From assembly GCA_034669045.1 (NCBI GenBank), contig JAXDOD010000033.1:1-6557 (forward strand): a stretch of DNA of 6,557 bases, written 5' to 3'. The notes beneath the pieces are model-generated. The model saw nothing but the letters and a program-made list of their open reading frames with translations, was not told where the DNA came from and did not search any database. The translations under genes were made by a program, and so were the position numbers. This document shows, piece after piece, positions 1-6,400 of the stretch. Each line of letters opens with the position of its first letter. Position 1 is the stretch's first letter. Source of the DNA: VAZQ01 sp034669045. Its GTDB lineage: Bacteria > Pseudomonadota > Alphaproteobacteria > Rhizobiales > Xanthobacteraceae.

Positions 1-125
1 CCGCGTCAAAATCTCCGCGCAAGCGAACCGGAACTGCCATGACGAACCTCCGTCGTTCGCCATGTTGAATCAGAACCTCAGCGATTCGGAAATCCTCAAC
101 GAGTCACCCCTTCTGGATTTGGTAT

Positions 126-158
126 AAAAGCCCCTAGAACGCGAGTTCTGAGGCTTTT
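126..158 (-). terminator. Hairpin terminator after the lipoprotein gene
   Basis: Inverted repeat: AAAAGCC (126-132) pairs with GGCTTTT (152-158), and AGAAC (136-140) pairs with GTTCT (145-149) around a GCGA loop, with a small internal loop between the two stems. Read on the minus strand the hairpin ends in GGCTTTTAT, so the T-run is short (four T). It lies about 40-75 bases beyond the stop codon of the lipoprotein gene, where a terminator for the leftward two-gene unit is expected. The structure is nearly symmetric and could also stop rightward transcription entering from position 1. Nothing recognisable was found in 1-125. Confidence 0.6.
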
Positions 159-200
159 GGCCAATGCTTCTTCCCGGGCTTTAGGCTAGGAGCGTTGAAC

Positions 201-584
201 TCATTGCGGGGCTGAAAGCATCCGTCCAGTACCTAAATTCCCTTGCGACGAGGTGGTGTTCTTTAATAGCCCCCGGGAGTCAAAGGTAAAAGTGACAGAA
301 GCAGTCTTTTGGTCGTAGCCACCGACAAATGGTCCAATATAGGGAATGAAATTTTCAGGCCGAGACGACATGGAGCTATATGAGTACGTTGCTATCCGGA
401 TGCCCGCTGAATCAACGGACGTTTGCGTCGGTTGACCCAAGGAAGCAACCACCTCGGAATAGGTTGATTTATTTACCTGAAAATTCTGAGCTTGTTGCTC
501 ACTTACCTTGACCCCACTGGCGGCGCATCCGCTTAGAATGATTCCCACGACACACAATATCAGACCACTCTCACGCTTGAACAT
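201..584 (-). CDS. BamE/SmpA-like small lipoprotein
   Basis: A 127-residue predicted lipoprotein. Residues 1-19 form a short basic then hydrophobic signal peptide, followed by a lipobox LSGC with the lipid-modified Cys at 20. No Asp follows that Cys, which by the usual rule points to the outer membrane. Residues about 36-70 have the pattern of the SmpA/OmlA (BamE-like) fold: a helix with V-N-K-S-T-Y-S-E-V, then V-A-S-L-G-Q-P-T-Q-T, then a strand ending in a Tyr-rich segment. The later part (95-110) is a beta strand followed by a D-S-R-G-L-L turn, also typical of that fold. An ATG 12 bases upstream (596) is possible, but the one at 584 has GGAGA five bases before it and gives a normal signal peptide, while the upstream one has no ribosome binding site. 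The gene starts 22 bases after the stop of the beta-barrel gene, so the two are probably cotranscribed and both act in the cell envelope. A true BamE function is not shown: small lipoproteins with this domain do various jobs. Base composition is AT-richer than in the right part of the window. Confidence 0.75.
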   Translation of the reverse strand: MFKRESGLILCVVGIILSGCAASGVKVSEQQAQNFQVNKSTYSEVVASLGQPTQTSVDSAGIRIATYSYSSMSSRPENFIPYIGPFVGGYDQKTASVTFTFDSRGLLKNTTSSQGNLGTGRMLSAPQ

Positions 585-606
585 CGGAGTCTCCATCTAC
601 GTGTAG

Positions 607-1266
607 CTAATGTAAAAGTACATTGATGCCTAATCTGACGGTTTGAATCTCGTTGGTAGTTCGTATTCCGAACACGCTTGGTCCATTGACGTATGAGTAA
701 ATATATTCAGCTTTGACCGATAGATTGTGAACAACCGCGTACTCAGCACCGAATCCAGCCGAAACACCAAATTTGTTTTCCGTGGTTTTGGTATTCAGAA
801 TTCCGCATCCAAGGCATATGAAAGTAACAGTATCGGAGTAACCGACGTAAGCTCCGCCAATTGTGAAATATGGCAGTAGCCGGTCAATCGCATACCCGAG
901 ACGAAAGCGTGCGGTCGCCAGCGGACTAAACGAAACTTTCTCGTTGAAGATCCCAGGCGCACTAACGTCGTAACCAATCGTCGCAAAGGAGCCATCAAGC
1001 TCCAACCCGACAACAAAATTGTTCGGAAACTGATAATTGAAACCAAGTTGACCGCCGCCAAGCCAACCTGTGGCAGTGCCGACACTTAACCAGCCGCCGC
1101 CGCCGTGTATTCCTGCATAGGTAGCCGTCCAACTGAAAGCTGCGGGAGGCGGTGCAACCGCTGCGTACCTGGGTGGAGCGGCCGGGACTTGATCTGGAAA
1201 GTCGGCTGCCTCTGCTGCCACGATCCAAGCGATACAACCGATCATGCCGTAAGCTAAACGTTTCAT
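607..1266 (-). CDS. Outer-membrane beta-barrel protein (Omp25/Omp31-like)
   Basis: A 219-residue exported protein. Residues 1-20 are a signal peptide (K-R, hydrophobic core, AEA cleavage motif), giving a mature start near ADFPDQ. Residues 21-45 are a Pro/Ala-rich linker, and residues 46-219 show alternating strands with Gly turns: W-T-A-T-Y-A-G-I-H-G-G-G-G-W, G-G-G-Q-L-G-F-N-Y-Q, A-T-A-R-F-R-L-G-Y-A, L-P-Y-F-T-I-G-G-A-Y and N-L-S-V-K-A-E-Y-I-Y. This is the pattern of the small eight-stranded OMP_b-brl / Omp25-Omp31 proteins abundant in rhizobia and Brucella. The start at 1266 is preferred because GGGGGCG lies about five bases upstream and it begins the signal peptide directly; an in-frame ATG at 1314 would add 16 non-signal residues. 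Two cysteines (151 and 154, CLGC) lie in a predicted surface loop and are unusual for this family. The protein ends in L-L-H instead of the usual terminal Phe. A weak promoter candidate lies upstream (TTGGGA at 1370-1375 and CAAAAT at 1346-1351, spacing 18). Role: structural envelope protein; no specific substrate can be inferred. Confidence 0.85.
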   Translation of the reverse strand: MKRLAYGMIGCIAWIVAAEAADFPDQVPAAPPRYAAVAPPPAAFSWTATYAGIHGGGGWLSVGTATGWLGGGQLGFNYQFPNNFVVGLELDGSFATIGYDVSAPGIFNEKVSFSPLATARFRLGYAIDRLLPYFTIGGAYVGYSDTVTFICLGCGILNTKTTENKFGVSAGFGAEYAVVHNLSVKAEYIYSYVNGPSVFGIRTTNEIQTVRLGINVLLH

Positions 1267-1478
1267 TGCGCGCCCCCAACCAAACACCCCAGTCTTATGC
1301 TGGTGTATCATCATACTTCCACAGCCCCTAAGGTTGTTGGTGCTAATTTTGCAACACTCGTGATGATTGTCCCAACCAGGGGTGGAGTCTCCTAGCCGAC
1401 ATCCCCCTGTTCGCCATTCGGAAGCGCTTTCCCCAACACCTGAATTGACGGTGAAGAACGCATGGTACGCTTGGAGTA

Positions 1479-1515
1479 CCCATTGCGCACAGAAGGCTCA
1501 CTCACTCGCAATGGG
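1479..1515. repeat. Inverted repeat with 9-base arms
   Basis: CCCATTGCG (1479-1487) and CGCAATGGG (1507-1515) are perfect reverse complements around a 19-base loop. There is no T-run after either arm, so it is not a convincing intrinsic terminator. It lies in the gene-free stretch left of the IS3 fragment; its role is unknown and it may be debris of a mobile element or an RNA stem. Confidence 0.5.
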
Positions 1516-1611
1516 GTGAGAGCCGGTCCCGGAAATCTGCACAGGACGATAGGTGGAGTTTCTGCCTGACGGCGGGCACGATGTGGCCTGCGAATCAGGA
1601 GAGACCATGCA

Positions 1612-1735
1612 ATGACGACCGCGCCGGAACCACACACCGGCGTTCAAGGCGAAGGTGGCGCTTGCCGCCCTCAAGAGCGACCGGACAGTCACTCAGCTTG
1701 CGGAGCAGTTCGACGTCCACCCCAATCAGATTATC
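1612..1735 (+). pseudogene. IS3-family transposase orfA fragment, frameshifted and truncated
   Basis: From 1634 a frame reads TPAFKAKVALAALKSDRTVT followed by QLAEQFDVHPNQI, ending near 1732. This is the N-terminal helix-turn-helix of IS3-family OrfA proteins, whose usual form runs A-F-K-A-K-V-A-L-E-A-L, then A-E-L-A, then V-H-P-x-Q-I-x-x-W. The natural ATG (1612), with AGGAGAG about ten bases upstream, is in a different frame: it reads MTTAPEPHTG, so a one-base indel separates start and conserved region. A TGA lies in the conserved frame just upstream. After NQI the expected Trp-Lys segment is absent and the sequence becomes unrelated. OrfB, the DDE catalytic part, is missing from the window. 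It cannot encode an active transposase. It is the only rightward coding trace in the window and marks an old insertion or deletion scar between the AT-richer envelope genes and the GC-rich enzyme cluster. Confidence 0.8.
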
Positions 1736-1829
1736 TTATACGCGTTGCGCCCGTTCTCGCCAGCGCGGCCGCCGCCGCGCCAGACCCTGCGGACGGCCGT
1801 CGATCCTGGCGGGCTTGCCGGGGCTTGCC

Positions 1830-2306
1830 CTAGAACGCGCGGCCAATGAGGTGGTCAAGCGAGAGCGTGCCGCCGCCGTGCACCAGGAAGTAGAACGCCG
1901 CGATCGTCCACATCAGGGTGTATTCGAGGCCGAGCTGGTTCCAGAAATATTTTCCGACGCGCCAGCGCTCGACATTCGTCACGATCAGGAAAATGACGAT
2001 CGGCACCGCCGCCAGGCGCGTGAACAGCCCGAGCGCCAGCAGCGGGCCGGCGACGAGCTGGGTCAGCGCAATAAGTGGCGCCCACAGCCTGCCGGGACGC
2101 CAGCCGTCGCGGTCGAGCTGCGCCGCGAGCTCACCGAGGCTGTGCGACCGCACGCCGGTCGAGGCGAACATCCCGAACGTGTTGCGCAGCGCATGCGGCA
2201 CCAGCGCGAGGCCGACCGCGGCGCGCAGCAGCGCCTCGGCGATGGGCGCGAGGCTGTGATAGAGCGGGCCAAGGGCTGGGACGATGAGCGGGGTACTATC
2301 GACCAT
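1830..2306 (-). CDS. DoxX-like integral membrane protein
   Basis: A 158-residue protein with about four hydrophobic helices (roughly 18-40, 74-93, 97-113, 128-143), the layout and length of the DoxX family. Family-like marks are the first helix with A-L-L-R-A-A-V-G-L-A-L-V-P-H, the L-L-A-L-G-L-F-T-R-L-A-A turn between helices 2 and 3, and the last helix G-L-E-Y-T-L-M-W-T-I-A-A-F followed by H-G-G-G-T-L-S-L-D-H-L-I near the C-terminus. The loop at 44-72, containing G-M-F and a charged stretch, is soluble. The start at 2306 is chosen because the protein begins there with normal membrane-protein composition; the frame is open further upstream but runs through the palindromic repeat and the end of the previous gene. 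The ribosome binding site is weak. DoxX-family proteins include a subunit of archaeal thiosulfate:quinone oxidoreductase, but most members have no proven reaction. Lying 128 bases after the iron-sulfur subunit gene, it could pass electrons between the soluble enzyme and the quinone pool; this is inference from context only. Confidence 0.8.
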   Translation of the reverse strand: MVDSTPLIVPALGPLYHSLAPIAEALLRAAVGLALVPHALRNTFGMFASTGVRSHSLGELAAQLDRDGWRPGRLWAPLIALTQLVAGPLLALGLFTRLAAVPIVIFLIVTNVERWRVGKYFWNQLGLEYTLMWTIAAFYFLVHGGGTLSLDHLIGRAF

Positions 2307-2328
2307 GTGATGTTGCGCTGCTTTTTCC

Positions 2329-2435
2329 GCCGTCATTCCGGGGCTCGGGCGAAGCCCGAGAGCCCGGAATCCATAACCACGGCTGCGGCGTATGGATTCC
2401 GGGCTCGCCGCTGCGCGGCGCCCCGGAATGACGGC
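2329..2435. repeat. Nested palindromic repeat with cloverleaf folding
   Basis: The outer arms GCCGTCATTCCGGGGC (2329-2344) and GCCCCGGAATGACGGC (2420-2435) are perfect 16-base reverse complements. Inside lie a left hairpin (CTCGGGC 2344-2350 with GCCCGAG 2354-2360), a central stem of perfect 15-base arms (2361-2375 with 2391-2405), and a right hairpin (CGCCGC 2406-2411 with GCGGCG 2415-2420). The single-strand form would therefore fold as a cloverleaf. I recognise the CGTCATTCCGGGGC / GGAATCCAT type of repeat from Bradyrhizobium intergenic regions, where it is highly repeated (memory, not searched). The right arm ends inside the TAG stop codon of the iron-sulfur subunit gene. Possible effects are mRNA 3' end stabilisation or partial termination before the DoxX gene. 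Confidence 0.85.
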
Positions 2436-3268
2436 TAAATCCGTATCTCGCCCAAATTCACGCTCTCGCCGAGCTTCGCCTCGACGCTCTTCGTCCGCGC
2501 GCCCGCGGCGATCTCCACCGTATAGGCGCCCGAGTCCTCGTCGAGCCGGTCGAACTTGAAGTCGCCGTAGTTGTCGCTGGTGGTCTCGGCCACCACGGCT
2601 CCGTTGCGCAGCAGCCGCACCGCCGCGCCCTCGACGCAGTCGACCAAGCCGTCGGCTTCCGCCGCGATCGAGCCGCCGATGAAGCATTTCGAATAGCGCC
2701 AGAGGTTGCGGTAGTAGACCCGCGGCTTGGTTCCGAGCTCCGGTTTGATCACCTCGAGCCCTTCCTCGCGCGCCATGCGCGCCATGTCCTCATCCTCGAC
2801 CTTGATCGAGCGCATCGCGCCGGTCGGGCATGCCTGGTGGCCGCGGGTCTGCTCCCAGCCGCCGTCGATCAGGTGCGCGTCGAACGGCCAGAGCTGCGGG
2901 ACGCCGAGCTCCTCGTTCCACCAGATGTGGCCGTAGGGGCAGGCGTCGACCAGATCCTTGCGTCCCTTGGCCTTGTCCTGGTCGATCAGGATGATGCCGT
3001 CGTTGCGCTTGCTCACCACGCCGCCGCCTCTGGCCACGCATGGCGCGTTGTCGCAGTGGTTGCACATGGTCGGAACATAGGCGATGTCGATCATCGGGAT
3101 CTGCCCGCGCTCCTTCTGCAGGATGTTGATCCACTTGTGGCCGTGCCTGGGCATCGGCTTGGTGTAGCCCGGCCAGTCGTTGCCGACGTACTCGTCCATC
3201 GCCGAGAGCGTGCACAGGTTGCAATTGGTGCACTCGGCCACGTCGATGATCATGTTCCATTTTTTCAT
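2435..3268 (-). CDS. Iron-sulfur subunit, transhydroxylase small-subunit (BthL) type
   Basis: A 277-residue electron-transfer subunit of a DMSO-reductase-superfamily enzyme, almost the length of the transhydroxylase small subunit (about 274). Residues 1-195 are a double ferredoxin module. Cys13, 16 and 19 with Cys147 form one [4Fe-4S] ligand set; Cys69, 72 and 77 with Cys110 form a second. Ligands of other clusters found in four-cluster relatives are absent, including A23, W127, D130 and G143, where I recall Cys in the P. acidigallici protein. Residues about 180-200 keep the linker G-T-K-P-R-V-Y-Y-R-N-L-W-R-Y. Residues about 200-277 form a Cna-B/transthyretin-like beta sandwich (G-A-A-V-R-L-L, T-S-D-N-Y-G-D-F-K-F-D-R-L, G-A-Y-T-V-E-I), which is also present in BthL. 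There is no signal peptide or Tat motif, so it is probably cytoplasmic. The start at 3268 is chosen because GGGA lies eight bases upstream and M-K-K-W-N-M-I-I-D-V matches the family N-terminus; the upstream extension to 3415 is translated repeat sequence. It lies downstream of the catalytic subunit gene and certainly pairs with it. A different electron partner or substrate cannot be excluded. Confidence 0.9.
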   Translation of the reverse strand: MKKWNMIIDVAECTNCNLCTLSAMDEYVGNDWPGYTKPMPRHGHKWINILQKERGQIPMIDIAYVPTMCNHCDNAPCVARGGGVVSKRNDGIILIDQDKAKGRKDLVDACPYGHIWWNEELGVPQLWPFDAHLIDGGWEQTRGHQACPTGAMRSIKVEDEDMARMAREEGLEVIKPELGTKPRVYYRNLWRYSKCFIGGSIAAEADGLVDCVEGAAVRLLRNGAVVAETTSDNYGDFKFDRLDEDSGAYTVEIAAGARTKSVEAKLGESVNLGEIRI

Positions 3269-3285
3269 CGCATCAATCCCAATTC

Positions 3286-3434
3286 CGTAGGGTGGGCAAA
3301 AGGCGCGAAACTCCAGTCGCGAGATTTTGCGCTGATCTTGCGCGCCGTTGCCCACCAGGGCGTTGCATGGTGGGCACGGCGCGGAGTGCCTTGCACAATC
3401 GCAAGATCGTGCCACGCACCTTGCCCACCCTACG
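3286..3434. repeat. Second nested palindromic repeat between the subunit genes
   Basis: The outer arms CGTAGGGTGGGCAA (3286-3299) and TTGCCCACCCTACG (3421-3434) are perfect 14-base reverse complements. Inside, GATCTTGCG (3334-3342) pairs with CGCAAGATC (3400-3408). CGCGCCG plus TGCCCACCA (3341-3347 and 3349-3357) pairs with TGGTGGGCA plus CGGCGCG (3368-3376 and 3377-3383), with a one-base bulge and a 10-base loop. The GTAGGGTGGGCA / TGCCCACC repeat type is familiar to me from Bradyrhizobium genomes (memory). It fills nearly the whole gap: three bases separate it from the stop codon of the large subunit gene, and it ends about six bases before the ribosome binding site of the small subunit gene. 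Confidence 0.85.
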
Positions 3435-3437
3435 ATC

Positions 3438-6400
3438 TCACTTCGCCGGCACCAGGTGCGCTTCCTTCAGGGTGCGCTTGACTTCGGCGTCCTTCTCCAT
3501 CGCGGCAAACGTCTCGGACATGTGCTCGGTGCGGCGGTCCCACAGCTCGACCTGCACCAGCGCGTTGGCGCCGGCGAGCGCATGCGTCGACTTGGTCTGA
3601 CTCCTGTGCGGCGTGAGCAGGTTGAGGCAGCCGCCGCGGTCGACCGACTTGCCGGGCTCGCCCATCGGATCGTAGACGGCGGAGGATTCGTAACCGTGGC
3701 AGACGCCGCGCGGCAGCCGCTGCGTCGGCAGCGCGGCGCAGATCACGGCGCCGCGGTCGTTGAACACCTTCACCAAGTCGTGCTTCTTGATGCCGCGCGC
3801 GACGGCGTCGTCGGCGTTCAACCGCATGATCCAGTAGTAATAGCCTTCCACCTTGACCCGGTGATCGTCGATATTGAGCAGGAACGAGTCCTTGCCGTCG
3901 CCCTGGGTGTGGAAGCTGTATTTCGAGTGCGGCGTGAGCATCTGCAGCGGGTAGCGCTCGAACATCACGCCGGAATGCGCGCCTTCCCACGACGGCTCGT
4001 ATTTGACGATCGGCGGCCGCTCCGGGTCGTTGAAGCGCTTGAGGCTGTTGCACTCGAATTCGAGCTTGCCCGACTGGGTCTGCAGGCCCTTGAGATATTC
4101 CTCGGTGTAGTCCGACGGCAGCGGCTGCGCCTCCGGCACGTCCTTCTTGCGGTTCTCGTAGAACCAGCGGAAGGAAACCGGCGCGCGCAGCTTCTCCTTC
4201 TCGGCCGGCACCACGTAGTAGCCGCGCTTGAGGAATTTGCGCCACGAGATCACCTTCGGCAGGTCGGAGGCGAGGAACACGCGGCGGACCCAGTCGATCT
4301 CGTTGCAGCCTTCGGAGAAGTAGTTGGCCAGACCGAGCGGCTTGCAAAGCTCGTTGAAGATCCAGAAGTCGGATTTCGATTCGCCCTGCGGCTCGATCGC
4401 CGGCGCCTGGAACACGATGACGCGGTGGTTGAGTTGCTGCTGGCCGTGATGGCCGTAGCCGCCGAGCCCCGCCCATTCGCTGATGTCGGTGCGCTCGAAG
4501 TTGGTGCAGGCCGGCAGGATGACGTCGGCGAACTTGGCTTCGCCCTCGAACCAGATCGACTGGTTGACGACGCATTCCAGGTTCGCGGACTGGTACATCT
4601 TCACCCAGCGATTGGTGTTGTTCATCGTGGAGAGGATGGAGCCGCCGTATTTGTAGAGCATCTTGACCGGCGAATGGCCGGGCGCCGGATAGGCGAACTT
4701 GGCGAACTGGTGCTCGATCGACTTGCCGATCCACGGATAGCCCTCGGCCTTTCCGTCGCAGATCGCCTCCGGCATGTGGATGCGCGGGATGCGCTGGAAG
4801 GACGAGTTCAGCGTCGGCAGTTGCGGCATGCGCTGGTAGAGCTCGACCGGCATCGCCGTGTTCTCGAGGTCGCCCGACATGCCGCCGTCGGCATAGCCCG
4901 GGAAATAGAAATTGAAGTCGAGCGGGCAACCCCATTGCAGATTGCCCATGTTGACGCCGGGCTTGCCCAGCCCCTGCATCGCGGTCAGGCACACCATCAC
5001 GCGCGCCCAGGGGATGCCGGTCTGGTTGCGGCAGGCGCCGCCGTGGCCGTTGCCCCAGCCGCCGGGCGCGAGATAGACGCGCTTCCTGCCCCATTCGCGG
5101 GCGAGCGCGCGCACGTCCTTGGCCGGGACGCCGGTCTCGGTCTCCTGCCATTCCGGCGTCTTCGCGACGCCGTCCTCGTCGCCGGTGAGATAGGCCGCCC
5201 ACTTGTCGAAGCCGACGGTGTGGGTCTTCACGAAGTCCTGGTCGTAGAGACCTTCCTTGATCCAGACATAGGCGATCGCCATCGCCATCGCGACCGAGGT
5301 GGTGGGCTTGGGCGCGAACCATTTGCCCGGCAGGAACTGCGCGGTCGCGTTGTAATAGGGATCGACGTGCACGACCTTGATGGCGAGCTTCGGATCCTTG
5401 AGCCACTGGCGCCGAACCGTGCCCTCCTGTGCGCCATAGGAGCCTGAGGTCGATTCCGGATCGGCCGCCCAGGACACGATCATGTCGCAGTTCTGCAGGC
5501 AGTCCTCGACCGTGCCGTAGGTCTCGGACTGGCCGACGCGGAGCGTATGGCCCCAGTGATGCACCGCGCCCCAGTACCAACCCTCCCATGAATCCGGATT
5601 GTGGTGGACGCGCGTCATGCCGATGGCGTTGGCGAAACGAAACAGCGCCGAGAGGTAGTAGCCGATGTTGCCCCAGGTGTGGTGCGAGCCGTGCGAGACG
5701 GCGATGCAGCCCGGGCCGTAGGTGTATTTCTGCCGCTTGATCTCGTCGGTGACGATGGTGATCGCCTCGTCCCATGAGATGCGGACGTAGCCGGATTTTC
5801 CCCGGTTCTGCGGATTGCGCGCGCCGTTCGGATCGAAGTCGATGCGCTTCATCGGATAGAGCAGGCGATCGGGCGAATAGACGATCGACTTGGCGTTCTG
5901 GCCGTGCGGGGCGAGCGTGGTCTTGCGCGGCGGGGTGTATTTCTGGCCGCGCGCCTCGATGGTGAAGGAGGCGCCGTCGTCTTCGGCCAGATCGATCGGC
6001 GTCATCCGCACGATCCTGCCGTCCTTGACGTAGAGGAACACCGGGCCGCCGTTGGTCATGTTGCAATAGCGCATCGAGCCGTCGGGCATCCGCGTGCCGT
6101 ATTTCAGGCTGACCGTTTGTGCCATCATCACGGTCTGCGCGAACCAGTTGGCGAGGCCGTCGTCGCCCTGCACCGTGAGCAGGAATTCCTTCTGCGCGTT
6201 GATCTGGTCAAGCCAGTTGATCGGCGGCGTCAGCAGGCCCGCGCCCAGCGCGGCGTTCTTGAAGGCGACCGTGACGTCGGCGTCCTTCAGCACGCCCGTG
6301 CCGGAGGTGACGCGGCCGTCCTGGAAACGGAACCAGCGGCCGATCTCCTCGTCGCGCGCGATGAACTGCCCGGTGAGGTTTTTTTCCTTGAGCCGCTCGC

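Larger units (their letters stand above)
1267..1829. other. Gene-free stretch with IS debris
   Basis: No intact gene is supported in these 563 bases on either strand. The right end of the stretch carries an IS3-type orfA fragment (separate entry). To its left are a hairpin (1479-1515) and a repeated GGTGGAGT motif, seen at 1381 and again at 1552 in the same orientation, with partly similar bases after each copy. The copy at 1552 lies about 60 bases before the orfA start, which is where the left end of an IS3-family element would lie. The segment 1736-1829 is GC-rich and shows nothing recognisable. Short reading frames here have no convincing start, codon use or protein resemblance. Confidence 0.55.

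Noticed and set aside
1392..1637. Possible group II intron or small minus-strand gene in the gene-free stretch
   Set aside because: I could not find a domain V-like hairpin or any reverse-transcriptase motif, and the short frames have no recognisable protein pattern.
1581..2438. A 285-residue plus-strand frame opposite the DoxX gene
   Set aside because: Arg/Ala/Glu-rich antisense shadow that runs through both the IS fragment and the repeat; no recognisable domain.
2307..2687. An N-terminal extension of the DoxX-like protein
   Set aside because: It reads through the palindrome and the end of the preceding gene in another frame, and is Arg/Gly-rich low-complexity sequence.
3269..3415. An N-terminal extension of the iron-sulfur subunit
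   Set aside because: The in-frame extension translates the palindromic repeat; its cysteines are accidental. The ATG at 3268 has a ribosome binding site and matches the family start.
3348..5447. A 699-residue open frame on the plus strand, antisense to the molybdopterin gene
   Set aside because: Its protein is rich in Arg, Ala, Val, His and Leu with no family resemblance, it starts inside the intergenic repeat, and the opposite strand has a clear conserved protein. Long antisense frames are common opposite GC-rich genes.
3430..6066. An 878-residue open frame on the minus strand overlapping the large subunit gene
   Set aside because: Arg/Gly/Pro-rich shadow in another frame of the same gene; it shows no motif, and the 1016-residue frame carries all conserved blocks.
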